Source: Novosphingobium kunmingense
GTDB taxonomy: Bacteria > Pseudomonadota > Alphaproteobacteria > Sphingomonadales > Sphingomonadaceae
Assembly: GCF_002813245.1 (NCBI RefSeq)
Contig: NZ_PHUF01000002.1
Coordinates: forward strand, 434,001-498,000
Length of the DNA stretch: 64,000 bases
Direction of reading: 5' to 3'
Part shown: positions 30,837 through 39,765 of the stretch, piece by piece
Layout of the letters: each line of letters begins with the position of its first letter
How positions within the stretch are numbered: position 1 is the first letter of the stretch
Notes under the pieces: generated by a model
Told to the model about the DNA's origin: nothing
Database searches by the model: none
The model's input: only the letters and a program-made list of their open reading frames with translations
Program-made: the position numbers and the translations under genes

Positions 30837-32831
30837 TCAGACCGGCACGGCGATCTGCTTGCCGCCGAAGACCGCCTGCCAGCTTTCGAGTTCGGCCACG
30901 ACGATATCGTCGGCCGCGTGCGCCAGTTCGGTGACCTCGCCATAGCCCACCGCCGAGGGCGGCGCACTGGCGAGGATGTCGATGCGCTTGGAAATGCCAT
31001 CGAGCTTTTCGGCTGTGACTTCCGAAATCTCGCCGAACCGTTCGAAATCACCGAAATAGCGCACCCCGGCGACGCCCGCGCCAAAGGTCGGGAAGGCGAC
31101 GCCAAGGACAGTGAAGACTTTCGACAACTTCTCGAAGACATAGGGTGAAATCGCGCCGGCCGATTCAAAGCTGCGCAACACGAGGTAGAGCGTGACCGCG
31201 CCGACGGCGAGCTGGAACAGCCCTTCGGACAGCACGTCGAGCCGGTGGTGCACAGTCGCGAGGCGCTTGGCCTTGCCGAAATGGTAGTCGCGCTGGCCGC
31301 GGACATGGCTCGCCAGGGGGCCGAGCAGGACATCGCGGACATATTGTGCGCTCATCGCCATGCGCGGCAGGCCGACCTCGCGCAGCACCTGGCGCACGTA
31401 GAATTCGGGCCAGCTGGCGTCGGCGCCGTGTGGCCAGCGCCCCGGCGGCCGCGAGACGCCCAGGATCATCATCAAGGGTGCGTGGCGGAAATATTCGGCA
31501 ACGCGGCGCGTTTCGAACCAGCGCGTGTGGTATCGCCGGCGCTGTCCGACGATGGTGATGATGAGGATGCCGCTCAGCAGGACGAGTTCGGCCAGCGCGA
31601 ACATCCATTTGTCTTCCACGCCGACGAAGGGAAGGTACATGATGCCCGCGACGATCGACAGGCTCGACAGGACGAAGTTGAAGGTCATGCCGCCGCGGTA
31701 GGCGTCGGACAGGTGCGCCGAGATCCCGTCGCTCCACGCCGCGCGCCGCATCACCTCGGCGCCGATCCGTTCGACCAGGCCCGTGTCGGCGCCGGGCAGC
31801 GCTGCTGCTTCGCACAGAAAGGCGCTGCCGCTGCCGGTCTGGATCTGCTCCGGCCGTTCGTATCGCTGGCGCAGCGACCGCAGCCGCTGACGCATGGTAT
31901 CGCCGCCGAACAGCGCTTCGACCCGCCTGTAGCCGTGGGCGAGCGGATTGCTGGTGCCATGCCAGCGTTCGCGCAGCAGGGCGGTAAACCCGGGCTGGGC
32001 TTCATCGGACCCGGGATCGAGCGCGGCATGGACCAGTCCGGTGAGGACGGCAACGCGATCGTCCGTCGGGGGATCGATGGCTACCGTGGTGAGCGCTTCT
32101 GGCGCCAGCAGGATGCGCCACCGATCGGGACGCGACGGGTCTATCCAGATGACCGGCGAACCCAGTTCGAGCGCGACAGCGATGGTGTGCCCGGTGCCGC
32201 CGACGTGGGCAGTCGTGGCACCATCCCATACGCCGATGACAAGGTCCGACTGTTCGATCAGGATCCGTCCGGCCAGCGCGACCCTGCGAGACGTTTCCGC
32301 CGCAAACAGCGAGGCCAGCGTCGCGTCTTCGGGCTTGTCGAGCTTGGCGAGGAACAAGCGGGCGATCTCCTCGTCGGCATCGGCCAGCGAAAAGACATGG
32401 GCCTTGTCGGACAGGTCGCGGATCTCGGCGGCGTGCGACTGGGTCAGCGGATCAAGGGCATCGTCGCCGGCAAGCAGTCGCCGGGCTTCGGCAGGATCGG
32501 TGGTCAGCGAATTGATCGCGCGATTGAGCCGTCGTCCGAAGGGCAGGGGGGCGACGATCTCGTAGCCGCGCTCCAGCCCGAAGCGGGTCGCCATGCGGTC
32601 GGTCCCGTCGGCCAGCAACGTATGGAGGCGCGTCGGAGCGAATGGGCCGACCGCCGCGTGACTGGGCGCCGAAACCGCCGCCGCTTCGATGATGTCGAGA
32701 ATCTCGCGCATGGTCGCGGCAATCGCCGGTTCGTTCGCCGCAAAGCTTCGGTGGCCTGCACGGTGGCCTGTCGCCCCCAGCGCAAGCCGCACCCGTGGCG
32801 GCGGCGGTACGGTCACGTCGGTATCACGCAT
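30837..32831 (-). CDS. SLOG-like nucleotide-sensor domain fused to four-helix membrane domain
   Basis: 664 residues. The N-terminal 240 residues look like a SLOG/Rossmann ligand-sensing domain: LALGATGHRAGHR, LLADGTDRMATRFGLERGY, then DLVIGVWDGATTAHVGGTGH and LELGSPVIWID. The C-terminal part has four predicted membrane segments (about 383-402, 409-429, 537-554, 571-591), with TRRVAEYFRHA after the second pair, similar to SLATT-type effectors. Such pairs are predicted to form pores after sensing a nucleotide signal, so a defence or stress role is inferred. It converges with the redox operon, six bases apart. Confidence 0.68.
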   Translation of the reverse strand: MRDTDVTVPPPPRVRLALGATGHRAGHRSFAANEPAIAATMREILDIIEAAAVSAPSHAAVGPFAPTRLHTLLADGTDRMATRFGLERGYEIVAPLPFGRRLNRAINSLTTDPAEARRLLAGDDALDPLTQSHAAEIRDLSDKAHVFSLADADEEIARLFLAKLDKPEDATLASLFAAETSRRVALAGRILIEQSDLVIGVWDGATTAHVGGTGHTIAVALELGSPVIWIDPSRPDRWRILLAPEALTTVAIDPPTDDRVAVLTGLVHAALDPGSDEAQPGFTALLRERWHGTSNPLAHGYRRVEALFGGDTMRQRLRSLRQRYERPEQIQTGSGSAFLCEAAALPGADTGLVERIGAEVMRRAAWSDGISAHLSDAYRGGMTFNFVLSSLSIVAGIMYLPFVGVEDKWMFALAELVLLSGILIITIVGQRRRYHTRWFETRRVAEYFRHAPLMMILGVSRPPGRWPHGADASWPEFYVRQVLREVGLPRMAMSAQYVRDVLLGPLASHVRGQRDYHFGKAKRLATVHHRLDVLSEGLFQLAVGAVTLYLVLRSFESAGAISPYVFEKLSKVFTVLGVAFPTFGAGVAGVRYFGDFERFGEISEVTAEKLDGISKRIDILASAPPSAVGYGEVTELAHAADDIVVAELESWQAVFGGKQIAVPV

Positions 32832-32890
32832 GCGGGCCGAGTGTGCAGGAGTTCACAGGCGCCCGCAACCGTTGAGATTCGCGCCATAAC

Positions 32891-32908
32891 CGGAAACATC
32901 GGTTTCCG
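32891..32908. promoter_or_regulatory. Inverted repeat upstream of cysD
   Basis: A 7-4-7 palindrome, CGGAAAC-ATCG-GTTTCCG, lies in the 276-bp gap between the SLOG-like gene and cysD, about 200 bases before the cysD start. It may be an operator for the sulfate operon or for the divergent SLOG gene. Nothing else with clear structure was seen in this gap. Confidence 0.35.
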
Positions 32909-33107
32909 TTTGCCCCTGTCGCTGCGGCTTGGACCAGCAAGTGGCAGCAGCGCGAGCGCTGGCGATTGCATGCCGAGCCATTCGCCTACTAAACCGGCGC
33001 TGCTGGCAGGAAAAGAAATCGAACGGCGCAAGCGGAATGCGTCGCGGCTATCGGCAAGCTTGCGATTCGCCGATCCGCCGTTCAAGTCCGGTGGGTAAAG
33101 GAGTACA

Positions 33108-34028
33108 ATGCCACCACGTGCCGACACGATGACCCTGACGCATCTTCAGCGTCTGGAATCCGAAGCGATCCACATCATGCGCGAGGTGGTGGCGGAGGCC
33201 GAAAGGCCGGTGATGCTCTATTCGGTGGGCAAGGATAGCGCGGTCATGCTGCACCTGGCGCGCAAGGCGTTCTATCCCAGTCCGCCGCCGTTCCCGCTGC
33301 TGCACGTCGACACCACCTGGAAGTTCAAGGCCATGTACGACCTGCGCGACAGGATGGCGCGCGACAGCGGGATGGAGCTGCTGGTCTACCAGAACCCCGA
33401 AGCCAAGGAACGCGGCATCAACCCGTTCGATCACGGCGCGCTGCACACCGACATGTGGAAAACCGAAGGGCTGAAGCAGGCGCTCGACCGTTACGGCTTC
33501 GACGCAGCCTTCGGCGGCGCGCGCCGCGACGAGGAAAAGAGCCGCGCCAAGGAGCGAATCTTCTCGTTCCGCACAGCCAGCCACGGATGGGACCCGAAGA
33601 ACCAGCGGCCCGAGCTGTGGAACCTCTACAACGCGCGCAAGCACAAGGGCGAATCGATCCGCGTGTTCCCGATCAGCAACTGGACCGAGCTTGACGTGTG
33701 GCAGTATATCCAGCTCAACGATGTGCCGATCGTCCCGCTCTATTTCGCGGCCAAGCGCCCGACTGTGGAGCGCGACGGCATGCTGCTGATGGTCGATGAC
33801 GAGCGCTTTCCGCTGAAGCCCGGCGAGGTTCCCGTCGATCGCTCGATCCGCTTCCGCACCCTGGGTTGCTATCCCCTGACCGGCGCGGTCGAGAGCGAGG
33901 CTGCGACCCTGTCCGAAGTGATCCAGGAAACGCTTCTGACGACCACCAGCGAGCGCCAGGGCCGCGCCATCGACAAGGACGCGGGTGGTGCCGGCATGGA
34001 AGTCAAGAAGCAGCAGGGGTACTTCTGA
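33108..34028 (+). CDS. cysD: Sulfate adenylyltransferase subunit 2
   Basis: CysD is the catalytic ATP pyrophosphatase subunit that, driven by the CysN GTPase, makes adenosine 5'-phosphosulfate. The 306 residues contain the PP-loop SVGKDS (39-44), [18 protein letters not shown] and [21 protein letters not shown]. An AAAGGAG site is four bases before the ATG. The stop overlaps the cysNC start in TGATG. It begins the cysD-cysNC-cysQ sulfate activation operon. Confidence 0.96.
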   Translation: MPPRADTMTLTHLQRLESEAIHIMREVVAEAERPVMLYSVGKDSAVMLHLARKAFYPSPPPFPLLHVDTTWKFKAMYDLRDRMARDSGMELLVYQNPEAKERGINPFDHGALHTDMWKTEGLKQALDRYGFDAAFGGARRDEEKSRAKERIFSFRTASHGWDPKNQRPELWNLYNARKHKGESIRVFPISNWTELDVWQYIQLNDVPIVPLYFAAKRPTVERDGMLLMVDDERFPLKPGEVPVDRSIRFRTLGCYPLTGAVESEAATLSEVIQETLLTTTSERQGRAIDKDAGGAGMEVKKQQGYF

Positions 34029-35941
34029 TGGCGGATGCCGACGCGATCTACCGGACCGATGCCCTCATCGCCGAGGATATCGACGCCTATCTCGATGCGC
34101 ACCAGCACAAGACCATGCTGCGCTTCATCACCTGCGGATCGGTGGATGACGGCAAATCGACGCTGATCGGGCGGCTGCTCTACGATTCGAAGATGATCTT
34201 CGAGGACCAGCTGGCCGCGCTGGAAAGCGACAGCCGCAAGGTTGGCACGCAGGGACAGGAGATCGACTTCGCGCTGCTGGTCGACGGGCTTGCTGCCGAG
34301 CGCGAACAGGGCATCACGATCGACGTCGCCTACCGATTCTTCAACACCGAAAAGCGCAAGTTCATCGTCGCCGATTGCCCGGGGCACGAGCAATATACCC
34401 GCAACATGGTGACCGGCGCCTCGACTGCCGATTTGGCTGTCATCCTGGTCGACGCGCGCAAGGGCGTGCTGGTCCAGACCCGGCGGCACAGCTACCTCTG
34501 CCACCTGATCGGCATCCGCAACATCGTGCTCGCGGTGAACAAGATGGACCTGGTCGATTACGACCAGGCGACCTACGATGCCATCGTCGCCGACTATGCC
34601 GGGTTTGCGAAGTCGATCGGCATAGACAGCTTTACTGCGATGCCGATTTCGGGCTTCAGAGGCGACAACATCACCTCCCGCTCGGCCAACACGCCGTGGT
34701 ATCGGGGGGCGACACTGATCGACCATCTCGAGACGGTTGAAGTGCTGTCGTCGGTCGATGCCGACAAGCCATTCCGCCTGCCGGTGCAGTGGGTCAACCG
34801 CCCGAACCTTGATTTTCGGGGCTTTTCCGGCCTGATCTCGACGGGCACGGTCAAGCCGGGCGATGAAGTGCGGGTGCTGCCTTCGGGAAAGACCAGCACG
34901 GTCTCGCGCATCGTCACTTTGGACGGCGACCTCGATCAGGCCAGCGCGGGCCAGTCGGTCACGCTGTGTTTTGCGGACGAGATCGACTGCTCGCGCGGGA
35001 ATGTCATCGCCTTGGCCGATGCGCCGCCGCAGGCGGCCGATCAGTTCGAGGCGACGCTGGTGTGGATGAACGACGATGCGATGCACGTCGGGCGCGCCTA
35101 CTGGCTCAAACTGGGGACCCAGACGGTTTCGGTCACGGTCCAGCAGCCCAAGTACGCGATCAACGTCAACACGATGGAACACGTTGCGGTCAAGACGCTC
35201 GAACTCAACGCTATCGGCGTGGCCGAGATCTTCACCGACAAGCCGATCGTGTTCGAACCCTATGCCGACAATCGGGCCTTGGGCGGGTTCATCCTGATCG
35301 ACAAGCTGACCAATGCGACGGTCGCGGCGGGCATGATCCATTTCAGCCTGCGCCGTGCGCAGAACGTCCACTGGCAGCCGACCGACCTGACCCGCGAAGA
35401 CCACGCCCGGATGAAGAACCAGGCGCCCCGCGTGCTGTGGTTCACCGGGCTGTCGGGGGCCGGCAAGTCGACCATCGCCAACGCGGTCGAAATGCGGCTC
35501 AACCTGATGAACCGCCACACCTTCCTGCTCGATGGCGACAATGTCCGGCACGGCCTCAACAAGGATCTCGGCTTCACCGAGGCCGACCGCATCGAGAACA
35601 TCCGCCGGGTCGGCGAGGTGGCGCGGTTGATGGCCGATGCCGGGCTGATCGTGCTGACCGCCTTCATCAGCCCGTTCCGGGCCGAGCGCGAAATGGTCCG
35701 CAACATGCTGCCCGAGGGCGAATTCGTCGAGATCTTCGTCGATACGCCGCTCGAAGTGGCCGAGGCGCGCGACGTGAAGGGCCTCTACAAGAAGGCGCGA
35801 TCGGGCGAGCTCAAGAACTTCACCGGGATCGACAGCCCCTACGAGGCGCCAGAAGCGCCAGAAATCCGGGTCAACACCGCGGACATGACGGTCGACGAAG
35901 CGGCCGAGCACATCATCCGCCAGCTCATGCCGTTGAAGTAA
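34028..35941 (+). CDS. cysNC: Fused sulfate adenylyltransferase GTPase subunit and APS kinase
   Basis: A 637-residue fusion. Residues 1-455 are CysN, an EF-Tu-like GTPase with G1 GSVDDGKST (37-45), [12 protein letters not shown] and NKMD. Residues 456-637 are CysC (APS kinase) with Walker A GLSGAGKS (474-481), [16 protein letters not shown] and [22 protein letters not shown]. The protein makes APS with CysD and then phosphorylates it to PAPS. This fusion is common in alphaproteobacteria. It overlaps cysD by one base and ends ten bases before cysQ. Confidence 0.96.
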   Translation: MADADAIYRTDALIAEDIDAYLDAHQHKTMLRFITCGSVDDGKSTLIGRLLYDSKMIFEDQLAALESDSRKVGTQGQEIDFALLVDGLAAEREQGITIDVAYRFFNTEKRKFIVADCPGHEQYTRNMVTGASTADLAVILVDARKGVLVQTRRHSYLCHLIGIRNIVLAVNKMDLVDYDQATYDAIVADYAGFAKSIGIDSFTAMPISGFRGDNITSRSANTPWYRGATLIDHLETVEVLSSVDADKPFRLPVQWVNRPNLDFRGFSGLISTGTVKPGDEVRVLPSGKTSTVSRIVTLDGDLDQASAGQSVTLCFADEIDCSRGNVIALADAPPQAADQFEATLVWMNDDAMHVGRAYWLKLGTQTVSVTVQQPKYAINVNTMEHVAVKTLELNAIGVAEIFTDKPIVFEPYADNRALGGFILIDKLTNATVAAGMIHFSLRRAQNVHWQPTDLTREDHARMKNQAPRVLWFTGLSGAGKSTIANAVEMRLNLMNRHTFLLDGDNVRHGLNKDLGFTEADRIENIRRVGEVARLMADAGLIVLTAFISPFRAEREMVRNMLPEGEFVEIFVDTPLEVAEARDVKGLYKKARSGELKNFTGIDSPYEAPEAPEIRVNTADMTVDEAAEHIIRQLMPLK

Positions 35942-35951
35942 GGGCGGCGCA

Positions 35952-36695
35952 ATGGGCATGACCGACGCCGAACTGGCCGCGCATCTGGCGACCGTCGCAG
36001 GAAAGCTGCTGCTGACCGTGCGCGAGAGCGGAGTTATCAGCGGCAAGGCGCTCGGCATAGCGGGCGATGCCACCGCCAACCAGTTCCTCTGCCATGCGCT
36101 GCGCCAGCAGCGCCCCGAAGATGCCGTGCTCTCCGAAGAGGAAAATGACGACCTGTCCCGCCTGTCCGCCTCGCGGGTGTGGATTGTCGATCCGGTCGAT
36201 GGCACCCGTGAATACGGCGAGGCGCGGCCCGACTGGGCAGTCCATGTCGGCTTGGCGATCAACGGTGAAGCCGCAGCCGGTGCCGTCGCTCTGCCAGACG
36301 CCGGCGTGGTGCTGCGCAGCGATCGTCCCGTCGACGTCCCGCCCGCACCAAGGCAATTGCGCATCGTGATCAGCCGCACCCGCCCTGCCGAACAGGCCGT
36401 GGGGCTCGCCGAAGCCCTCTGCGCCGAGCTTGTGCCGATGGGCAGCGCCGGTGCCAAGGCGATGGCAGTGATCCGCGGCGAGGCGGACATCTACCTTCAT
36501 TCCGGCGGGCAGTACGAATGGGACAATTGCGCGCCGGTGGCCGTCGCCCGCGCCCACGGCCTCCATTGCAGCCGGATCGACGGCAGCGCGCTTGCCTACA
36601 ACCAGGCCGACACCTTCATGCCCGATCTCCTCATCTGCCGGAAGGAACACGCCGACCGGGTGCTGGTGGAGATTGCCCGGCTGTCTCGAGGTTGA
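35952..36695 (+). CDS. cysQ: 3'(2'),5'-bisphosphate nucleotidase
   Basis: CysQ removes the 3' phosphate from PAP (and PAPS), protecting the cell from by-products of sulfate assimilation. The 247 residues have the inositol-monophosphatase-fold metal sites: EEENDD, WIVDPVDGTREY and EWDNCAPVAVARAHG. Third gene of the operon. It converges on the acyltransferase gene with only 14 bases between stops, and no obvious terminator was found there. Confidence 0.92.
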   Translation: MGMTDAELAAHLATVAGKLLLTVRESGVISGKALGIAGDATANQFLCHALRQQRPEDAVLSEEENDDLSRLSASRVWIVDPVDGTREYGEARPDWAVHVGLAINGEAAAGAVALPDAGVVLRSDRPVDVPPAPRQLRIVISRTRPAEQAVGLAEALCAELVPMGSAGAKAMAVIRGEADIYLHSGGQYEWDNCAPVAVARAHGLHCSRIDGSALAYNQADTFMPDLLICRKEHADRVLVEIARLSRG

Positions 36696-36709
36696 GCGCG
36701 GACTGGCGA

Positions 36710-37645
36710 TCAGACGGTCTTGGGGAAGAGGGGCCTCAGGTTACGGATGGTCAGCCGCGAGCCGCCAAAGGCGACCATCAGATGGGCCGCCGCCACGCTG
36801 ACCGGGATCGCGAGCCAGACGGGCAAGGCAGCCTTGTGGATGGCGAGGACGATCGGGGAGTGGATCGCGTAGAGCGGAAAAGATAGGTCGCCAAGCCAGA
36901 CCAGCGGACGCAGCAGCATCGCGGGCGGATTGCTCAGCGCGCAGACCAGGATCGTCATAGCAAGGGGGGCGATCAGCCAGTCGGGCGGCGAAACGAGAAG
37001 GAGCGCCGGCAGCAGAAGGACGGGCCAGAACGGCAGGGCCGGAGCGTCGCGAAAGTGGCGATAAAGGACGATGCCAAGGCAATAGGTGCACAGCGCCCGC
37101 GGGACGGCCCAGAGGAAGTCACCGGTCAGCGTGCCGCTATGCCAGTGCGGCGCCCATGCCAGCATCGCGACATAGGCGGCGAACGAGAGTGCCAGCAGTC
37201 CAATAACGCCAAGGCGGCGGACGATGACGTGCAGCGCGTTGACGGCAAGCTCTATCACGACCGACCATTGCGGACCGTTGAGAGGAAAGGGCGCCAGCGC
37301 CAGTACCGGCACCGGCAACCACAACAGCATCATGAAATAGCGGGACAGACCGGTTGTCGGGGCCAGCAGCAGATAGCCCAGCGTCGCACCGATGGCGAGG
37401 ACCGGCCAGAGCCGCCGGATCCGTGCCCGCAGGAATGCAAGGCCCGACATCCCTTCGGCAAGGCGGCCCTCGTAGGTCCGCGCCATGACGTAGCCCGACA
37501 GCGCGAAGAAGACGTCGACGGCAATCCACGGCCGGCCCTGCTCGGCCCCATCGCGGGCGAGGAAGCAGTGACCGACGACGACCAGCAGCGCCGCCAAGCC
37601 GCGCAGCGCATCCAGTCCGGGCAACCGTTTTGCGGCATTCTGCAT
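36710..37645 (-). CDS. Acyltransferase family 3 membrane protein
   Basis: A 311-residue integral membrane acyltransferase (OafA/NodX type) with about nine hydrophobic segments. The family signature is RLPGLDALRGLAALLVVVGH near the start and AVDVFFALSGYVMARTYEGR shortly after. The C-terminal region has LSFPLYAIHSPIVLAIH. Such enzymes transfer acyl groups onto exported sugars or lipids. The substrate is unknown. The gene stands alone between cysQ (convergent) and ribH copy 2 (same strand, upstream gap 78 bp). Confidence 0.88.
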   Translation of the reverse strand: MQNAAKRLPGLDALRGLAALLVVVGHCFLARDGAEQGRPWIAVDVFFALSGYVMARTYEGRLAEGMSGLAFLRARIRRLWPVLAIGATLGYLLLAPTTGLSRYFMMLLWLPVPVLALAPFPLNGPQWSVVIELAVNALHVIVRRLGVIGLLALSFAAYVAMLAWAPHWHSGTLTGDFLWAVPRALCTYCLGIVLYRHFRDAPALPFWPVLLLPALLLVSPPDWLIAPLAMTILVCALSNPPAMLLRPLVWLGDLSFPLYAIHSPIVLAIHKAALPVWLAIPVSVAAAHLMVAFGGSRLTIRNLRPLFPKTV

Positions 37646-37723
37646 GCGTTGCCCTCGCCAGGATAGGATCCTGTCAGGCTAGTCGCAGAATGGTTGAAAA
37701 GTGGTGGAGGCGCGGGAAGGCCT

Positions 37724-38140
37724 TTACCCGCCTTCGCGCAGGCCAAGCAGCGCCATGGCCGCCTTTGCGGCTTCTCCGCCCTTGTTCTTCTGGCCGGGAT
37801 CCGCGCGGACCAAAGCCTGTTCCTCGTTCTCGACGGTGAGGATGCCGTTGCCGATCGCCAGGCCGTCCATCGTCAGGGCCATGATGCCGCGCGCGCTCTC
37901 TCCGGCCACGATCTCGAAGTGGTGGGTTTCGCCTCGGATGACGACGCCGATTGCGACATAACCATCGTAGCGGCCGGTCTCGTCCAGAACCGCAATCGCT
38001 CCGGGAATTTCGAGCGCGCCGGGCACCGTGACGACATCGACATCATGCCCGGCCGCCTTCAGCGCGGCTTTTGCGCCCGCCACGAGCATGTCGTTGAGAT
38101 GGTCGTAGAACCGTGCCTCGACGATCAGAAAACGCGCCAT
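37724..38140 (-). CDS. ribH: 6,7-dimethyl-8-ribityllumazine synthase, copy 2
   Basis: A second lumazine synthase of 138 residues, about 88% identical to the copy at 14553, with the same [27 protein letters not shown] and [16 protein letters not shown] motifs. The start at 38140 matches copy 1; the frame extends to 38179 without support. It lies 16 bp downstream of ribB, so this is the copy linked to the pathway enzyme that supplies its substrate. The two copies form the largest internal DNA repeat in the window. Confidence 0.95.
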   Translation of the reverse strand: MARFLIVEARFYDHLNDMLVAGAKAALKAAGHDVDVVTVPGALEIPGAIAVLDETGRYDGYVAIGVVIRGETHHFEIVAGESARGIMALTMDGLAIGNGILTVENEEQALVRADPGQKNKGGEAAKAAMALLGLREGG

Positions 38141-38156
38141 GGTCGGTCTCTCCGCC

Positions 38157-39443
38157 TCAGACGATCGCGCGCTCGCCAACGATGTTCAGGCCATAGCCTT
38201 CCAGCGCCACCAGCGAATGATGCGTGTTGGTCAAAAGGACCATGTCGTGAATGCCGAGTTCAGCAAGGATCTGTGCGCCCACGCCGTAGTCGCGCAGTTC
38301 CTCGACCGGCGCCTCGCCGCCATCGCGCAGGCTCTTCTTGATTTCGATCGTGCGCGACATAAGCCGCTGCATCGGGCGGTTGATCACGACGATCACCCCG
38401 CTGCCTTCCTCCGCGATCATCTCCATCGACCGGTTGAGCAGCGAGGCGCGCTCGCCTTCCTCGCCGAACACGTCGGCGAACAGCGACAGCGCGTGCATCC
38501 GCACCAGGGTCGGCTTGTCGGGATCGACGTGACCCTTGACCAGGGCCATGGTCTCGTCGCCGGTCGCCTTGTTGTAGAAGGTGATCGCCTTCCACTGGCC
38601 GCCCCAGCGGCTGCTGAAATCGAATTCCGCGCGCCGCTCGACCATGCGGTCGTGCTTGCGACGATAGGCGATGAGGTCGCGAATGGTGCCGACCTTGAGA
38701 TCGTGAAGCCGGGCGAACTGGACAAGGTCGTCAAGACGGGCCATCTCGCCGTCGTCCCGCATGATCTCGCAGATCACCGCCGACGGGTTGAGCCCGGCAA
38801 GCCGCGAAATGTCGACTCCGGCCTCGGTATGACCGGTGCGTACCAGCACGCCGCCATCCCTGGCTTGGAGCGGGAAGACGTGCCCGGGAGAGGCGATATC
38901 GGCCTTGCCCTTGGTGCCGTCGATCGCGACCGAGATCGTCCGGGCGCGGTCCGCGGCGGAAATGCCGGTGGTGATGCCCTCACGGGCTTCGATGGAAACG
39001 GTAAAGGCCGTTCCCAACGGCGTTTCGTTGCGCGGTGCCATCGGGGGCAGATCCAGCTGCTCGCAGCGTTCGCGGGTCAGGCACAGGCAGATCAGGCCGC
39101 GCCCGTTCATCGCCATGAAGTTCACCGCATCGGGCGTCGCCATCTGCGCCGGGATGATCAGATCGCCCTCGTTTTCACGGTCCTCGTCATCGACAAGGAT
39201 GAACATGCGTCCGTTGCGGGCCTCGTCGATGATTTCCTCGATCGGCGCCAGCATCGGCCGATCGTCGTTCGCCAGCATGAAGCGTTCCAGCTTGCCAAGC
39301 GTCTCGGCGGTCGGGTTCCAGTGCGGCTGCCCGCAATCGCGCAGCGTGTTGGCGTGAAGCCCTGCGGCCCGCGCCAGGCCGGAGCGAGTCATTTTGCCGT
39401 CTTCGATGAGGAGCGCGATTCGATCGATGAGTTCGTTTGCCAT
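38157..39443 (-). CDS. ribB: HTH-RibB with degenerate GTP cyclohydrolase II domain
   Basis: 428 residues in three parts. Residues 1-60 form an XRE/cI-like helix-turn-helix ([28 protein letters not shown]). Residues about 70-280 are dihydroxybutanone phosphate synthase ([42 protein letters not shown]). Residues 290-428 resemble GTP cyclohydrolase II, but the zinc cysteines are absent ([16 protein letters not shown]), so that activity is probably lost. Two palindromes stand before the start, suggesting self-regulation. Start at the ATG at 39443; a GTG at 39458 is possible. Confidence 0.92.
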   Translation of the reverse strand: MANELIDRIALLIEDGKMTRSGLARAAGLHANTLRDCGQPHWNPTAETLGKLERFMLANDDRPMLAPIEEIIDEARNGRMFILVDDEDRENEGDLIIPAQMATPDAVNFMAMNGRGLICLCLTRERCEQLDLPPMAPRNETPLGTAFTVSIEAREGITTGISAADRARTISVAIDGTKGKADIASPGHVFPLQARDGGVLVRTGHTEAGVDISRLAGLNPSAVICEIMRDDGEMARLDDLVQFARLHDLKVGTIRDLIAYRRKHDRMVERRAEFDFSSRWGGQWKAITFYNKATGDETMALVKGHVDPDKPTLVRMHALSLFADVFGEEGERASLLNRSMEMIAEEGSGVIVVINRPMQRLMSRTIEIKKSLRDGGEAPVEELRDYGVGAQILAELGIHDMVLLTNTHHSLVALEGYGLNIVGERAIV

Positions 39444-39456
39444 ATCCCGCCGTGCC

Positions 39457-39500
39457 ACATTGCAATGTTAAGGGCAAGGCGCAATCACATTGCGATGTGA
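39457..39500. promoter_or_regulatory. Paired palindromic operators upstream of ribB
   Basis: ACATTGCAATGT at 39457-39468 is a perfect 12-bp palindrome. At 39485-39500 lies TCACAT-TGCG-ATGTGA, whose core differs from the first by one base. The centres are 30 bp apart, about three helical turns. Repeated operators next to a gene that encodes its own helix-turn-helix recall phage-type autoregulation. The promoter hexamers themselves could not be assigned. Confidence 0.65.
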
Positions 39501-39589
39501 GATTACCCATATGACCTGACTCTCGGGGCGCATGCCAAACGCCAAGGCCGACGGGCGATGCCACAGCTATCGAATGATTTTGGAGGGTT

Positions 39590-39634
39590 TGGTGGACGCA
39601 CTAGGGCTCGAACCTAGGACCCGCTGATTAAGAG
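39590..39634 (-). other. 3' half of tRNA-Lys(CTT), attachment-site remnant
   Basis: Read on the minus strand, this has the anticodon loop with CTCTTAATC, the T arm (CTAGG-TTCGAGC-CCTAG), the acceptor strand TGCGTCC and a discriminator A plus CCA. The 5' half is replaced by unrelated element DNA, so this is not a working tRNA. The break falls in the anticodon loop, a common crossover point for P4-type integrases. Confidence 0.8.
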
Positions 39635-39654
39635 CTGCAATCAGAGGGTCCTAG
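39614..39654. other. Integrase core site (att)
   Basis: Two 16-bp inverted arms (39614-39629 and 39639-39654) match at 15 of 16 positions and flank a 9-bp centre (AAGAGCTGC). The left arm is the tRNA anticodon stem and variable region; the right arm comes from the element. This is the classic geometry of a tyrosine-recombinase core-binding site with a central overlap region. Confidence 0.75.
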
Positions 39655-39707
39655 CGCATCCGCATGGGTCCAAAAATGGCGGAAATCTGCGATTCATAGT
39701 CCGTATT

Positions 39708-39722
39708 GTTCTTGAAATGTTC
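39708..39722 (+). promoter_or_regulatory. LexA (SOS) box upstream of the integrase
   Basis: GTTC-TTGAAAT-GTTC exactly matches the alphaproteobacterial LexA consensus GTTC-N7-GTTC. It lies 43 bases before the integrase start, and its TTGAAA can serve as the -35 box (a weak TACCAA -10 follows 17 bases later). LexA bound here would block integrase transcription until DNA damage. Confidence 0.75.
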
Positions 39723-39733
39723 GCCAGTATCCA

Positions 39734-39763
39734 GTACCAAAAGCTACCTAAGGTAGCAGGTAC
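39734..39763 (+). promoter_or_regulatory. Hairpin or operator over the integrase ribosome site
   Basis: A perfect 7-1-7 palindrome (GCTACCT-A-AGGTAGC, 39743-39757) is nested in 5-bp outer arms (GTACC at 39734 and GGTAC at 39759). It ends two bases before the integrase ATG. As RNA it would hide the AGG ribosome site; as DNA it could be a second repressor site next to the LexA box. Confidence 0.5.
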
Positions 39764-39765
39764 AT

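Noticed and set aside
39443..39458. GTG start for RibB at 39458
   Set aside because: It would place the start inside the first palindromic operator; the ATG at 39443 has a plausible ribosome site.
39590..39670. A complete tRNA-Lys
   Set aside because: The acceptor can pair only with two wobbles to nearby element DNA, and no D arm is present; it is a 3' fragment at an integration junction.
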